A DNA stretch of 11,216 nt from NCBI GenBank assembly GCA_002414665.1, contig DIAF01000020.1, positions 187,975 through 199,190 on the forward strand, written 5' to 3'. Both the position numbers and the translations under genes were made by a program. The DNA is from Halieaceae bacterium UBA5085. GTDB lineage: Bacteria; Pseudomonadota; Gammaproteobacteria; Pseudomonadales; Halieaceae. This document shows positions 1 to 6,714 of this stretch, piece after piece (the stretch's first letter is position 1; each line of letters opens with the position of its first letter). The notes under the pieces were generated by a model, which saw only the letters and a program-made list of their open reading frames with translations, was not told the DNA's origin and did not search any database.

Positions 1-795
1 CCCGCGCGCAACCGGGCCGATGTCATCGGGCAGCTCATTATCAAGAACGCCGCCGGGCAGCGCATTCCCCTGGAGGAACTGGCTGCCATCGAGGAGGTGG
101 TAGGGCCGCGCCAGATCACCCGGGAAAACAATCAGCGCTTTATCACCATCCAGACCAACGTTCGCGACCGGGACATCGGTTCCTTCGTGGCCGAGGCCGA
201 TGCCGCCATTGCACAGCAAGTGGATTTGCCGCCGGGCTATTTTCTCAAATGGGGCGGGCAGTTCGAACTTCAACAACAGGCCAACAAGCGCCTGATGATC
301 GTGGTGCCAATTACCCTGGCGCTGGTGTTCCTGATGCTGTTCGTCAACTTCGGATCACTGCGCAACGCCCTGCTGATCATGCTCAATATTCCATTGGCGC
401 TGGTGGGCGGCATTGTCGCCCTGTGGCTAAGTGGCCAGAGCCTCTCGGTGCCGGCCTCGGTGGGATTTATCGCCCTGTTTGGCATCGCTCTGGAAAATGG
501 TCTGGTGCTGGTGAGTTACCTGAATGAACTGGTCAAGGACGGGGTGTCCATTGCCGAGGCCAGTGTCCGGGCGGCTTGTGCAAGGCTGCGTGCGGTAATC
601 ATGACCGCCGTCACCACCGCACTGGGGCTGTTCCCGCTGTTGTTCGCCACCGGCACCGGCAGCGAGGTGCAGCGGCCACTGGCCACCGTTGTGGTCGGCG
701 GCCTGGTCACCGCCACCATACTGACCCTATTGGTTATACCCGCACTGTATCACTGGTTTGCTGACAAGCCCGCTGATATGAGCGAATCCCATTAA
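1..795 (+). CDS. Heavy-metal efflux RND pump, CzcA/CusA type, C-terminal part (5' end outside window)
   Basis: The frame is open from base 1, so only the last 264 residues are present; the GTG at 97 is internal, not a start. RND pumps of the heavy-metal (HME) family are proton-driven inner-membrane antiporters that export cations through an adaptor and an outer-membrane channel. The visible part holds the end of the second periplasmic domain (LPPGYFLKWGGQF) and the last membrane segments, including GFIALFGIALENGLVLVSY and the near-terminal motif GSEVQRPLATVVVGG, both typical of HME pumps. It is clearly a different subtype from the complete CzcA at 3574-6714: at the same TM position that pump has GFITLCGVSVLTGVMMVS. 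The TM4 metal/proton motif that would separate Zn/Cd/Co from Cu/Ag pumps lies outside the window, so the substrate is unknown. A PII-like gene follows 15 bases downstream. G+C content looks high compared with the rest of the window. Confidence 0.93.
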   Translation, partial: PARNRADVIGQLIIKNAAGQRIPLEELAAIEEVVGPRQITRENNQRFITIQTNVRDRDIGSFVAEADAAIAQQVDLPPGYFLKWGGQFELQQQANKRLMIVVPITLALVFLMLFVNFGSLRNALLIMLNIPLALVGGIVALWLSGQSLSVPASVGFIALFGIALENGLVLVSYLNELVKDGVSIAEASVRAACARLRAVIMTAVTTALGLFPLLFATGTGSEVQRPLATVVVGGLVTATILTLLVIPALYHWFADKPADMSESH

Positions 796-810
796 CCTGG
801 AGTGACTGTC

Positions 811-1152
811 ATGCAAGAGATCAAAGCCTATATCAAACACCGCAAACTGGAAGCCGTGACCCTGGCCCTGCACCGCGTGCAGGGCGTCACCGGCATGAGC
901 GTCGCCCACGTTGTCGGCTTTGGCCGCAGCAAAGTCAATACCAGCGCTGCCAACCCAATCGAGGGCGCGGGGGATTTTGTCAAGCACGTGAAAGTGGAAA
1001 TCGTCTGTCACGATCAGTACGTGGACGAGGTCGTACGGGTACTGAAAAGCGAGGCGCATACCGGACTGCGCGGCGATGGTCGTATTTTTATCAGCGATGT
1101 CAATCGTGCAATCCGGATTGAAGACGGTGCCGAGGACGATACGGTTGTCTGA
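811..1152 (+). CDS. PII-like signalling protein linked to an RND metal pump
   Basis: A 113-residue member of the PII (GlnB/GlnK) superfamily, which forms small trimers that bind nucleotides and control a partner protein or transporter. It starts MQEIKAYIKHRK, close to the usual PII start, and keeps GFGRSK (36-41), the B-loop TGLRGDGRIF (84-93) and the C-terminal GAEDD. Compared with E. coli GlnB, the T-loop lacks the uridylylated Tyr51, the Gln39 that helps bind Mg-ATP/2-oxoglutarate is Ser40, and Arg103 of the C-terminal IRIR is Glu104. Nucleotide binding is therefore plausible, but classical nitrogen sensing through uridylylation is unlikely. I chose ATG 811 because CTGGAG (797-802) is a good ribosome binding site 8 bases upstream; the GTG at 802 overlaps that site. 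It lies just downstream of the RND pump gene, so a role in controlling or sensing for that pump is inferred. Confidence 0.9.
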   Translation: MQEIKAYIKHRKLEAVTLALHRVQGVTGMSVAHVVGFGRSKVNTSAANPIEGAGDFVKHVKVEIVCHDQYVDEVVRVLKSEAHTGLRGDGRIFISDVNRAIRIEDGAEDDTVV

Positions 1153-1153
1153 G

Positions 1154-1187
1154 AAAAAAACCCGCCCTCTTCAGGCGAGCGGGGGTT
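1154..1187. terminator. Imperfect terminator-like hairpin after the RND/PII pair
   Basis: An A-run (1154-1160) leads into AACCCGC + CCT (1159-1168), a CTTC loop, and AGG (1173-1175) + GC + GGGGGTT (1179-1187), with a 3-base bulge and two extra G. On the + strand the stem is followed only by TT CC ATTTC, so the U-tract is poor. Read on the - strand the A-run becomes a run of seven T directly after the stem, a far better intrinsic terminator. It may act in both directions. It separates the RND/PII pair from the small-ORF/CDF group. Confidence 0.5.
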
Positions 1188-1247
1188 CCATTTCAGCTTT
1201 CGCTCCCTCTGCGCCTGATGATTCATCTCCAACAGGAGCTGTGGCTC

Positions 1248-1328
1248 ATGACCTTGTACAGTCAGTTCAAGCCGTTTTGGATGGCTTTACTGTGCAGGGT
1301 TATGACGACAGGACAAGATTATGAGTGA
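1248..1328 (+). CDS. Possible 26-residue leader ORF overlapping the next gene
   Basis: A short frame starting at ATG 1248 with AGGAG (1234-1238) 9 bases upstream. It runs for 26 codons and stops at TGA 1326-1328, overlapping the first 8 bases of the DUF6316-like gene. The peptide begins MTLYSQFKPFWMALLC, a short hydrophobic patch with no recognisable domain. The overlap would couple its translation to the next gene, as in a leader peptide. However, the following gene has its own ribosome binding site, and a frame this short can occur by chance. I see no family resemblance and no clear promoter in front of it. Confidence 0.25.
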   Translation: MTLYSQFKPFWMALLCRVMTTGQDYE

Positions 1329-1515
1329 TCCACCCAAGCAACGAAAAGATGACCCGAAGGAAGCTCCACACTTTCGAACACATCGTATCCACGCCATCAA
1401 CAGTGACTGGTATTTTTTAACCCGTGAAGGTCAAAATATCGGGCCATTCCCGAACAAAAAAGCGGCCGAAGACAGCCTTGCGGAATTCCTGAAAACTGTC
1501 AAAAAGGATGAGTAG
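1321..1515 (+). CDS. Small conserved-type protein, DUF6316-like
   Basis: A 64-residue soluble protein with no signal peptide or membrane segment. The core reads FRTHRIHAINSDWYFLTREG followed by GPF and an acidic helix ending in KKDE. The pattern RxxRxxxxxxxWYFxTREGxxxGPF resembles, from memory, the DUF6316 family of short gammaproteobacterial proteins of unknown function; this assignment is not verified. ATG 1321 is preceded by AGGA (1310-1313) at a 7-base spacing, a good ribosome binding site. The strongly charged N-terminus (KQRKDDPKE) is probably disordered. The gene sits between two tiny frames and ahead of a zinc-type CDF exporter, apparently in one transcription unit, but nothing in the sequence says it binds metal: there are only two His and no Cys in the conserved part. 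Confidence 0.75.
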   Translation: MSDPPKQRKDDPKEAPHFRTHRIHAINSDWYFLTREGQNIGPFPNKKAAEDSLAEFLKTVKKDE

Positions 1516-1518
1516 CCA

Positions 1519-1620
1519 ATGGCCCAAAATCCACAAAGTCGCCAAGGCACAGGCGACCAGGCACAGAGTAAGCCGAATACAGCAGATGCTTTTTTATACA
1601 TAGACACCAAACGTGGTTAA
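1519..1620 (+). CDS. Possible 33-residue ORF coupled to the CDF exporter gene
   Basis: It starts at ATG 1519, three bases after the stop of the DUF6316-like gene, and ends with TAA at 1618-1620, four bases before the ATG of the CDF exporter. AAGGA at about 1504-1508, inside the previous gene, lies roughly 10 bases upstream and could be its ribosome binding site. The peptide is polar (MAQNPQSRQGTGDQAQ at its start), rich in Gln, Asn and Ser, and has no known motif. The exporter has no ribosome binding site of its own, so translation of this frame could deliver ribosomes to the exporter start. It could equally be only a spacer; composition gives little support for a selected protein. Confidence 0.35.
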   Translation: MAQNPQSRQGTGDQAQSKPNTADAFLYIDTKRG

Positions 1621-1624
1621 CCAA

Positions 1625-2533
1625 ATGAGCCACGACCATGTGCATATGGCCCCCGAGATCAAGGATAAACGCGTTGCCATCGCCATCTGGGCGAACGGGA
1701 TCCTGACCCTGGCTCAGATTGGGGGCGGTATCTTTGCCGGCAGTCTCGCCCTTATCGCCGACGCTTTACATAACTTCTCTGACATGGCATCACTCGTCAT
1801 CGCGTTCTTAGCGCAAAAAATTGCGCGCCGCCCGGCTGACGCAAGGATGACCTTTGGCTACGGACGCATTGAAATCGTTGCAGCCCTCATCAATTACACT
1901 ACCTTGATCATTATCGGGTTCTACCTGATTTACGAAGGTGGCATGCGGATAATCGATCCTCCAGAGGTAAAGGGCTGGTGGGTCGTCGGGCTTGGAGGTA
2001 TCGCTCTGGCCGTGGACGCCTTGACAGCGTTGCTTACCTATTCGATGCAGAAAGACAGCATCAATATCCGCGCACTGTTTCTTCACAATCTGTCGGATGC
2101 ACTGGCGTCGGTCGCCGTGGTCATTGGCGGAACCCTTATTTTACTCTTCGACATGCGCTGGGTTGATCCTGCCATCACCATCGGCATCGCGGGCTACATT
2201 CTCTACCTGGGTCTGACAGAAATCGGCGGTACCATCAGAACACTCATGTTGGGTAGCCCGGTGGACATCGATACCGATGCCGTCATTGTTGCCCTGTCCA
2301 ACATCGAAGGCGTTATCGACCTTCACCATGTGCATTTTTGGCAGATGGGCGAACACGATGCCTCGCTGGAGGCTCATGTGATTATCGAGGAAAGTGCATG
2401 GGATCAGCTTGAGAATATCAAGTACAGGATAAAACAGGCTCTGGCGCAGGAATTCAACATACGTCATTCGACACTGGAATTCGAACACCCGGACCACATG
2501 CACAAGAATGCCCACACCTATGGGCATGGTTAA
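1625..2533 (+). CDS. Cation diffusion facilitator (CDF) metal exporter, zinc type
   Basis: A 302-residue CDF protein, an inner-membrane proton antiporter that moves Zn(II) (often also Cd or Co) from cytoplasm to periplasm. Six membrane segments are visible. The metal site is canonical: H49xxxD53 in TM2 (DALHNFSD) and H154xxxD158 in TM5 (FLHNLSDAL), the HD-HD pattern of Zn/Cd transporters such as ZitB and CzcD. A cytoplasmic C-terminal domain (about 212-288) carries HHVHFWQMG and HSTLEFEH. Both tails are His-rich: MSHDHVHM at the start and HPDHMHKNAHTYGHG at the end. I prefer ATG 1625 to the GTG at 1613, because the family-like sequence starts there. No Shine-Dalgarno is visible before either, which suggests coupling to the 33-codon ORF ending four bases upstream. 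It is the last gene of the left cluster and converges with lspA. Confidence 0.93.
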   Translation: MSHDHVHMAPEIKDKRVAIAIWANGILTLAQIGGGIFAGSLALIADALHNFSDMASLVIAFLAQKIARRPADARMTFGYGRIEIVAALINYTTLIIIGFYLIYEGGMRIIDPPEVKGWWVVGLGGIALAVDALTALLTYSMQKDSINIRALFLHNLSDALASVAVVIGGTLILLFDMRWVDPAITIGIAGYILYLGLTEIGGTIRTLMLGSPVDIDTDAVIVALSNIEGVIDLHHVHFWQMGEHDASLEAHVIIEESAWDQLENIKYRIKQALAQEFNIRHSTLEFEHPDHMHKNAHTYGHG

Positions 2534-2542
2534 GAGAGATGT

Positions 2543-2570
2543 TCTCCGCAAGCACCGGCGAGAGCGGAGA
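2543..2570. terminator. Inverted repeat between convergent operons
   Basis: TCTCCGC (2543-2549) and GCGGAGA (2564-2570) form a perfect 7-bp stem with a 14-base loop, ten bases after the CDF stop codon and about 100 bases beyond the lspA stop on the other strand. No T-run follows on either strand, so it is a weak intrinsic terminator or an RNA 3'-end stabiliser for either operon. The rest of 2571-2672 shows no gene; an imperfect CACG-CCA/TGG-CGTG repeat near 2599-2629 is the only other structure. Confidence 0.45.
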
Positions 2571-2672
2571 CTATTTCGAAGTTAATAGATGAAACCACAC
2601 GCTCCACTATTTCATGATGGAACGTGTTCCTACTTACCTCATTTCTTCGTTGTTATTACGGTTGCTGCTATC

Positions 2673-3170
2673 TCACCCATCATGGGCTGGATCATTTCTA
2701 CGGCCTATGGTACCAACAATCAAAATACATACCCCTATGAATATCGCTGTATCAGCCAGATTGAATGCTGGCCAATGAGAATTGCTCCAGTGAAAATCAA
2801 GAAAGTCCACTACCGATCCTCGCCATACACGATCAACCATGTTGCCCAATGCACCACCAAGCACCAACGAATAGCTCGCCGCTTCAAGCCGGTTTGGACA
2901 CTGCCGCATTGTCCAAACCAACCAAACTGATACGCCAGATGCTAATGCAATAAAGAAATAGCGTTGCCAGCCACCAGCATCAGCTAGCAAGCTGAATGCA
3001 GCGCCAGGGTTCATCATGTGCACGATATTAAGAACTGAGTTAATCTCCACTCGCTCTGCGTACTCTATCGTACGCTCAACGGCACACTTACTTGCCTGAT
3101 CCATCAGTAATATCAAACCGGAAAGACCTAGCCAACCACAAAAGGTGTTTGTCCGGTTGGAGTTCGCCAT
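2673..3170 (-). CDS. lspA: Signal peptidase II (prolipoprotein signal peptidase), accessory copy
   Basis: LspA is the inner-membrane aspartyl protease that removes signal peptides from lipoproteins after lipidation. From ATG 3170 the protein has 165 residues, the usual length. It shows the family blocks MDQASK (23-28), MNPGAAFSLLA (53-63), GALGNMVDR (106-114, catalytic Asp113) and WPAFNLADTAI (133-143, catalytic Asp140), with four membrane segments. A TTG at 3192-3194 would add eight residues, but ATG 3170 fits family length and lies four bases after the PII-like stop, implying coupling; GGAGGA at 3187-3192 is about 16 bases away, too far to be ideal. It ends the metal operon. Accessory lspA genes are known in metal islands, for example pbrC in the lead operon of Cupriavidus. 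No lipoprotein substrate is evident in this window. Confidence 0.95.
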   Translation of the reverse strand: MANSNRTNTFCGWLGLSGLILLMDQASKCAVERTIEYAERVEINSVLNIVHMMNPGAAFSLLADAGGWQRYFFIALASGVSVWLVWTMRQCPNRLEAASYSLVLGGALGNMVDRVWRGSVVDFLDFHWSNSHWPAFNLADTAIFIGVCILIVGTIGRRNDPAHDG

Positions 3171-3174
3171 GAAG

Positions 3175-3495
3175 TTAATTTTCTTTTCCTCCAATAGGCA
3201 ACGCTTGCTCGACAGGGGTGACGTATACCCAACCGGATATGTTGGGTCCGATTTTCCCGGTTTTGCGAATGATGGATGTCACCTCTTCCATCTGGTTGTC
3301 CTCACAAACCAGTGATAACTGCACTTCCGAGATAACCACACCAGCTTCGGACGAATACGCCAGCTCCTGCTCGCCTAAAGGCTTTAAGGTCCCCTTGATG
3401 TCGAGCAGCGATATGTTTTTGTAGCCTGCGTCACGCAGTGCTTCAATGACATCGGCTGATCGAACATGGTGAATAAACGCGGTAATTTGTTTCAT
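3175..3495 (-). CDS. Diverged PII-like protein downstream of czcA
   Basis: A 106-residue PII-superfamily protein, far more diverged than the one at 811-1152. The beta-alpha-beta fold pattern is recognisable: MKQITAFIHH at the start, VQLSLVCEDNQMEEVTSIIR in the middle, then TGKIGPNISGWVYV, where GlnB has TGKIGDGKIFV. The B-loop keeps TGKIG but loses the GDG part. The T-loop (about 36-55) has no Tyr51 or Gln39 equivalent, and the C-terminal IRIR/GEEDD block is missing. This fits the PII-like group called PII-NG, which has been described beside CzcABC-type efflux genes; a role in sensing or controlling the pump is inferred, not shown. The start has GGGAG about 8 bases upstream. It lies 78 bases after czcA, with lspA starting four bases after its stop. 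Confidence 0.85.
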   Translation of the reverse strand: MKQITAFIHHVRSADVIEALRDAGYKNISLLDIKGTLKPLGEQELAYSSEAGVVISEVQLSLVCEDNQMEEVTSIIRKTGKIGPNISGWVYVTPVEQALPIGGKEN

Positions 3496-3573
3496 GTAAA
3501 TACTCCCAAAAAGTGTCGTTTTTGCTATCAGAGGGATCGCGACAAAGGGTTCTATGCCGCAATCCAGAAGGCG

Positions 3574-6500
3574 TTACTGAGCTATCGTGTCGCCATTGTC
3601 ATCAATCGCTTTTGGCCTTCGCCAGGCCAGTCGATACAATCCGGGAAGCACCAATAGCGTAAGTAACGTGGAAGAGATAATGCCGCCGATAACGACCGTG
3701 GCCAGTGGCCTCTGGACTTCGGCTCCAGTACTGGTATTGAGTGCCATCGGCAGGAAACCTAATGCGGCCACCAGAGCGACCATCAATATCGGCCGCAATC
3801 TCAACATGGCGCCGCCCAGAATCGCCTGCTCGACTGATTCTCCGCGACTGAGCTCATCCCGAAATGCCGACACCATCATGACCCCCGTCAGCACCGATAC
3901 ACCGCACAAAGTAATAAACCCAACGCCAGCGGTGATGGATAAAGGGATATCTCGCAACCACAAGGCGATAACGCCACCAGTCAGCGCCAGCGGTACGCCA
4001 CTGAAGACTAATGCCGCATCTTTTGCCGAACCAAAGGTCATCATCAGCAATGCAAAAATCATCACCAAAGTGACGGGGACAAGCAGGCTCAACCGCTGCG
4101 AGGCCGATTGCAGTTGCTCAAAAGTACCTCCGTACTCCAGCCAATAGCCGGGAGGCAATTTCACCTGTTGCGCAACTTTGTCCTGAACTTCGGCCACAAA
4201 GCCACCCAAATCACGACCGCGAACATTGGCGCTGACTACCAACCGCCGCTTGCCGTTTTCACGAGAGATCTGATTAGGTCCAGGGGCCAGCGTGAGACTA
4301 GCCACTTCCCGCAGTGGCACGTAGCCGCCGTCTGGCAGCGGTATGGGCAAACGTTCCAACGCGCGCAAATCTCCCCTTACGCGTTCGGCTACCCGCACCA
4401 CTATCGAGAAACGTTGATCACCCTCAAAGATCAGGCCGGCTTCCTCACCACCCGTGGCGGCGGCGACTACGTCCTGCACATCGGCGACATTCAAGCCATA
4501 GCGATACATGGCTGAACGGTCGGCATTAATGGACAGAATAGGCAAGCCGGACACCTGCTCGACCTTAACCTCTTCGGCGCCCTCAATACCGTTCAATACC
4601 GCTGCGATTTCGCTGCCCGATTTAAGCAGCTGGTCCAAATCATCGCCGAACACCTTGATCCCGAGGTCTGATCGCACACCAGAAATCAATTCATTGAAGC
4701 GCAGTTGGATCGGCTGGCTGATCTCATAGGCATTTCCCGGCAACAACGTCAGTTTCTCACCAATTTCTTCCAACAGCTGCGCTTTGGTTTTATCAGGATC
4801 GGGCCATTCACTGCGATCCCTGAGCATGACATAGCCATCGGAAATGTTGGGCCCCATGGGGTCACTGGCAACTTCGGCCGTGCCGACGCGCGCGAAGTAG
4901 GTTTTGACTTCAGGGATTTCCAGAACCGCTTTTTCCAGTTGAAACTGCATATCCAGGGATTGAGTGAGACTGGTGCCGGGTATTCGCAGTGCCTGGACGG
5001 CAATATCGCCCTCATCCAGATTAGGGATAAATTCCGTCCCCATCCGCGTGGCCAGTGCGCCGACCAAAACCACAAAGATCAGGGCCGCAGACAATACGAG
5101 AACGCGAAACTTTAGCGCCCACGCCAAAACCGGGGCGTAAAACCGTTTGGAGTGGCGAACAATAAAATTGTCCTTCTCCTCGATATGCCCCGTCATAAAC
5201 AGCGCCACGGCGGCAGGGACGAAGGTGAGTGACAGCACCAACGCAGACAGCAAGGCCATGATCACCGCCATAGCCATGGGCGTAAACATTTTGCCTTCCA
5301 CGCCCGTCAAAGCCAGGATGGGTAAGTTCACCAGAATCACCACTAACACGCTGATCAAACTCGGCGCAAAAACCTCGCGGGTGGCCGCAAACACCGTTTG
5401 AAAACGCTCATCCAGTTTTAAGGTGCGCCCAAGATGATGCTGTCGCCCAGCCAAGCGCATGATACAGTTTTCGACAATGATCACCGCACCATCCACAATC
5501 AAGCCAAAATCGAGTGCGCCCAAACTCATCAGATTGGCGCTGACCTTGGTTTGCACCATGCCCGTCATCAACATCAACATCGACAATGGAATCACCATTG
5601 CGGTGAGTAAGGCCGCCCGGACGTTGCCGAGCATGATCAGGAGCACGACGACAACCAATACCGCACCTTCGGCCAGGTTGGCCTGCACCGTGGCAATGGT
5701 TTTATCGACCAGTACCGTACGGTTATAAACCGGTTCGGCAATCACGCCCTCGGGCAGCGTCTTATTGATCTCCAACAACTTGGCCGACACATCCTGGGAA
5801 ACCGTCCGACTATTACCTCCCAGCAGCATGACGGCGGTACCCAATACAGTCTCCTCACCATCGCGAGTAGCGGCACCTGTGCGCAACTCTTTGCCGAATC
5901 CGACCTCGGCCACATCAGCCACGGTAATGGGTAACCCGGCTCGACGAGCGACGATGATTTTTTCGATCGCAGGGATGTCAGCCACCTGTCCGGGGGCGCG
6001 GATTAAATATTGCTCACCATTTTTTTCAATATAGCCAGCACCGATATTAGCGTTGTTTTTCTCCAGTGCCGCTACTAAATCATCAAAGCTGAGCTGGTAG
6101 GCCAGCAGTCTTGAAGGTTCCGGCGTGATGTGGAACTGCTTCTCGAAGCCGCCAATGGTATTGACTTCGGTGACGCCGGGAACCAGGCGTAACTGCGGAC
6201 GGATCACCCAATCCTGCAAGGTACGTAAGGCCGTCGCATCATAGGGCTCACCATTTTCTTGCAAGGCGCCCGGTTTCGCATGCACTGCATAGTGAAAGAT
6301 TTCACCGAGTCCTGTGGCAACGGGCCCCATCACCGGACCGATTCCTGAAGGCATCTCGCTTTTTGCCTGCTGCAAGCGCTCGTTGATAAGATTGCGGGCA
6401 AAGTAAATGTCCGTGCCTTTTTCAAACACCACGGTCACTTGGGACAGAGCATAGCGTGATACCGAACGTGTACTCTCCACGTGGGGCAGCCCTGTGATCG

Positions 6501-6714
6501 CCAGTTCCACCAAGTACGTAATGCGTTGCTCCACTTCCAGCGGTGAGTAGCCGGGAGCTTCGGTATTGATTTGCACCTGGACATTGGTGATATCGGGTAC
6601 CGCGTCGATGGGTAGGTGCTGATAGTTCCAGACACCCAGGGCACCAGTTACCAGCACCAGAAACATCACCAGCCAACGGCGTGCGATGGAAAATTGAATC
6701 AGTTTATCGATCAT
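3574..6714 (-). CDS. czcA: CzcA-type heavy-metal efflux RND pump
   Basis: The complete 1046-residue inner-membrane pump of a CzcCBA tripartite exporter, using the proton gradient to drive divalent cations to the outside. TM1 lies near residues 13-30, followed by LPIDAVPDITNVQVQI (34-49), a signature of HME pumps. The TM4 motif LDFGLIVDGAVIIVEN (401-416) places acidic residues at 402, 408 and 415, the same numbers as the functionally essential Asp402, Asp408 and Glu415 of Cupriavidus CzcA. This points to Zn/Co/Cd export rather than Cu/Ag. The second periplasmic domain ends in LPPGYWLEYGGTFEQL and the last TM block carries GAEVQRPLATVV. ATG 6714 has AAGGAG about 7 bases upstream and shares one base with the stop of a 28-residue ORF. 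czcB lies 75 bases upstream, a PII-like gene 78 bases downstream. Confidence 0.97.
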   Translation of the reverse strand: MIDKLIQFSIARRWLVMFLVLVTGALGVWNYQHLPIDAVPDITNVQVQINTEAPGYSPLEVEQRITYLVELAITGLPHVESTRSVSRYALSQVTVVFEKGTDIYFARNLINERLQQAKSEMPSGIGPVMGPVATGLGEIFHYAVHAKPGALQENGEPYDATALRTLQDWVIRPQLRLVPGVTEVNTIGGFEKQFHITPEPSRLLAYQLSFDDLVAALEKNNANIGAGYIEKNGEQYLIRAPGQVADIPAIEKIIVARRAGLPITVADVAEVGFGKELRTGAATRDGEETVLGTAVMLLGGNSRTVSQDVSAKLLEINKTLPEGVIAEPVYNRTVLVDKTIATVQANLAEGAVLVVVVLLIMLGNVRAALLTAMVIPLSMLMLMTGMVQTKVSANLMSLGALDFGLIVDGAVIIVENCIMRLAGRQHHLGRTLKLDERFQTVFAATREVFAPSLISVLVVILVNLPILALTGVEGKMFTPMAMAVIMALLSALVLSLTFVPAAVALFMTGHIEEKDNFIVRHSKRFYAPVLAWALKFRVLVLSAALIFVVLVGALATRMGTEFIPNLDEGDIAVQALRIPGTSLTQSLDMQFQLEKAVLEIPEVKTYFARVGTAEVASDPMGPNISDGYVMLRDRSEWPDPDKTKAQLLEEIGEKLTLLPGNAYEISQPIQLRFNELISGVRSDLGIKVFGDDLDQLLKSGSEIAAVLNGIEGAEEVKVEQVSGLPILSINADRSAMYRYGLNVADVQDVVAAATGGEEAGLIFEGDQRFSIVVRVAERVRGDLRALERLPIPLPDGGYVPLREVASLTLAPGPNQISRENGKRRLVVSANVRGRDLGGFVAEVQDKVAQQVKLPPGYWLEYGGTFEQLQSASQRLSLLVPVTLVMIFALLMMTFGSAKDAALVFSGVPLALTGGVIALWLRDIPLSITAGVGFITLCGVSVLTGVMMVSAFRDELSRGESVEQAILGGAMLRLRPILMVALVAALGFLPMALNTSTGAEVQRPLATVVIGGIISSTLLTLLVLPGLYRLAWRRPKAIDDNGDTIAQ

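Noticed and set aside
802..810. Upstream GTG start for the first PII-like protein
   Set aside because: It overlaps the Shine-Dalgarno sequence of the ATG at 811, and PII proteins normally begin with the M-x-x-I-x-A block found at 811.
1585..1605. TTATACAT as a -10 box for the CDF exporter
   Set aside because: There is no acceptable -35 hexamer 16-18 bases upstream, and the region lies inside a probable small coding frame.
2599..2629. Imperfect inverted repeat CACG-CCA/TGG-CGTG
   Set aside because: It is interrupted by mismatches, lacks a T-run, and matches no regulator site I can name, so it was not called as a feature.
2589..2930. A 113-codon + strand frame at the convergent junction
   Set aside because: Most of it lies antisense to lspA, whose catalytic motifs are plain; its translation shows no family feature.
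3496..3573. Open in-frame stretch between the czcA stop and the PII-like start
   Set aside because: No ATG or GTG with a ribosome binding site opens it, so there is no evidence of a small gene. A TGTCG/CGACA repeat in it is only 5 bp with a 20-base loop.
3587..6034. Many long open frames on the + strand opposite czcA (for example 3587-4147 and 4108-4515)
   Set aside because: They are antisense shadows of a clear 1046-residue pump gene, show Ser/Thr/Asn/Pro-rich low-complexity translations, and have no family motifs or start signals.
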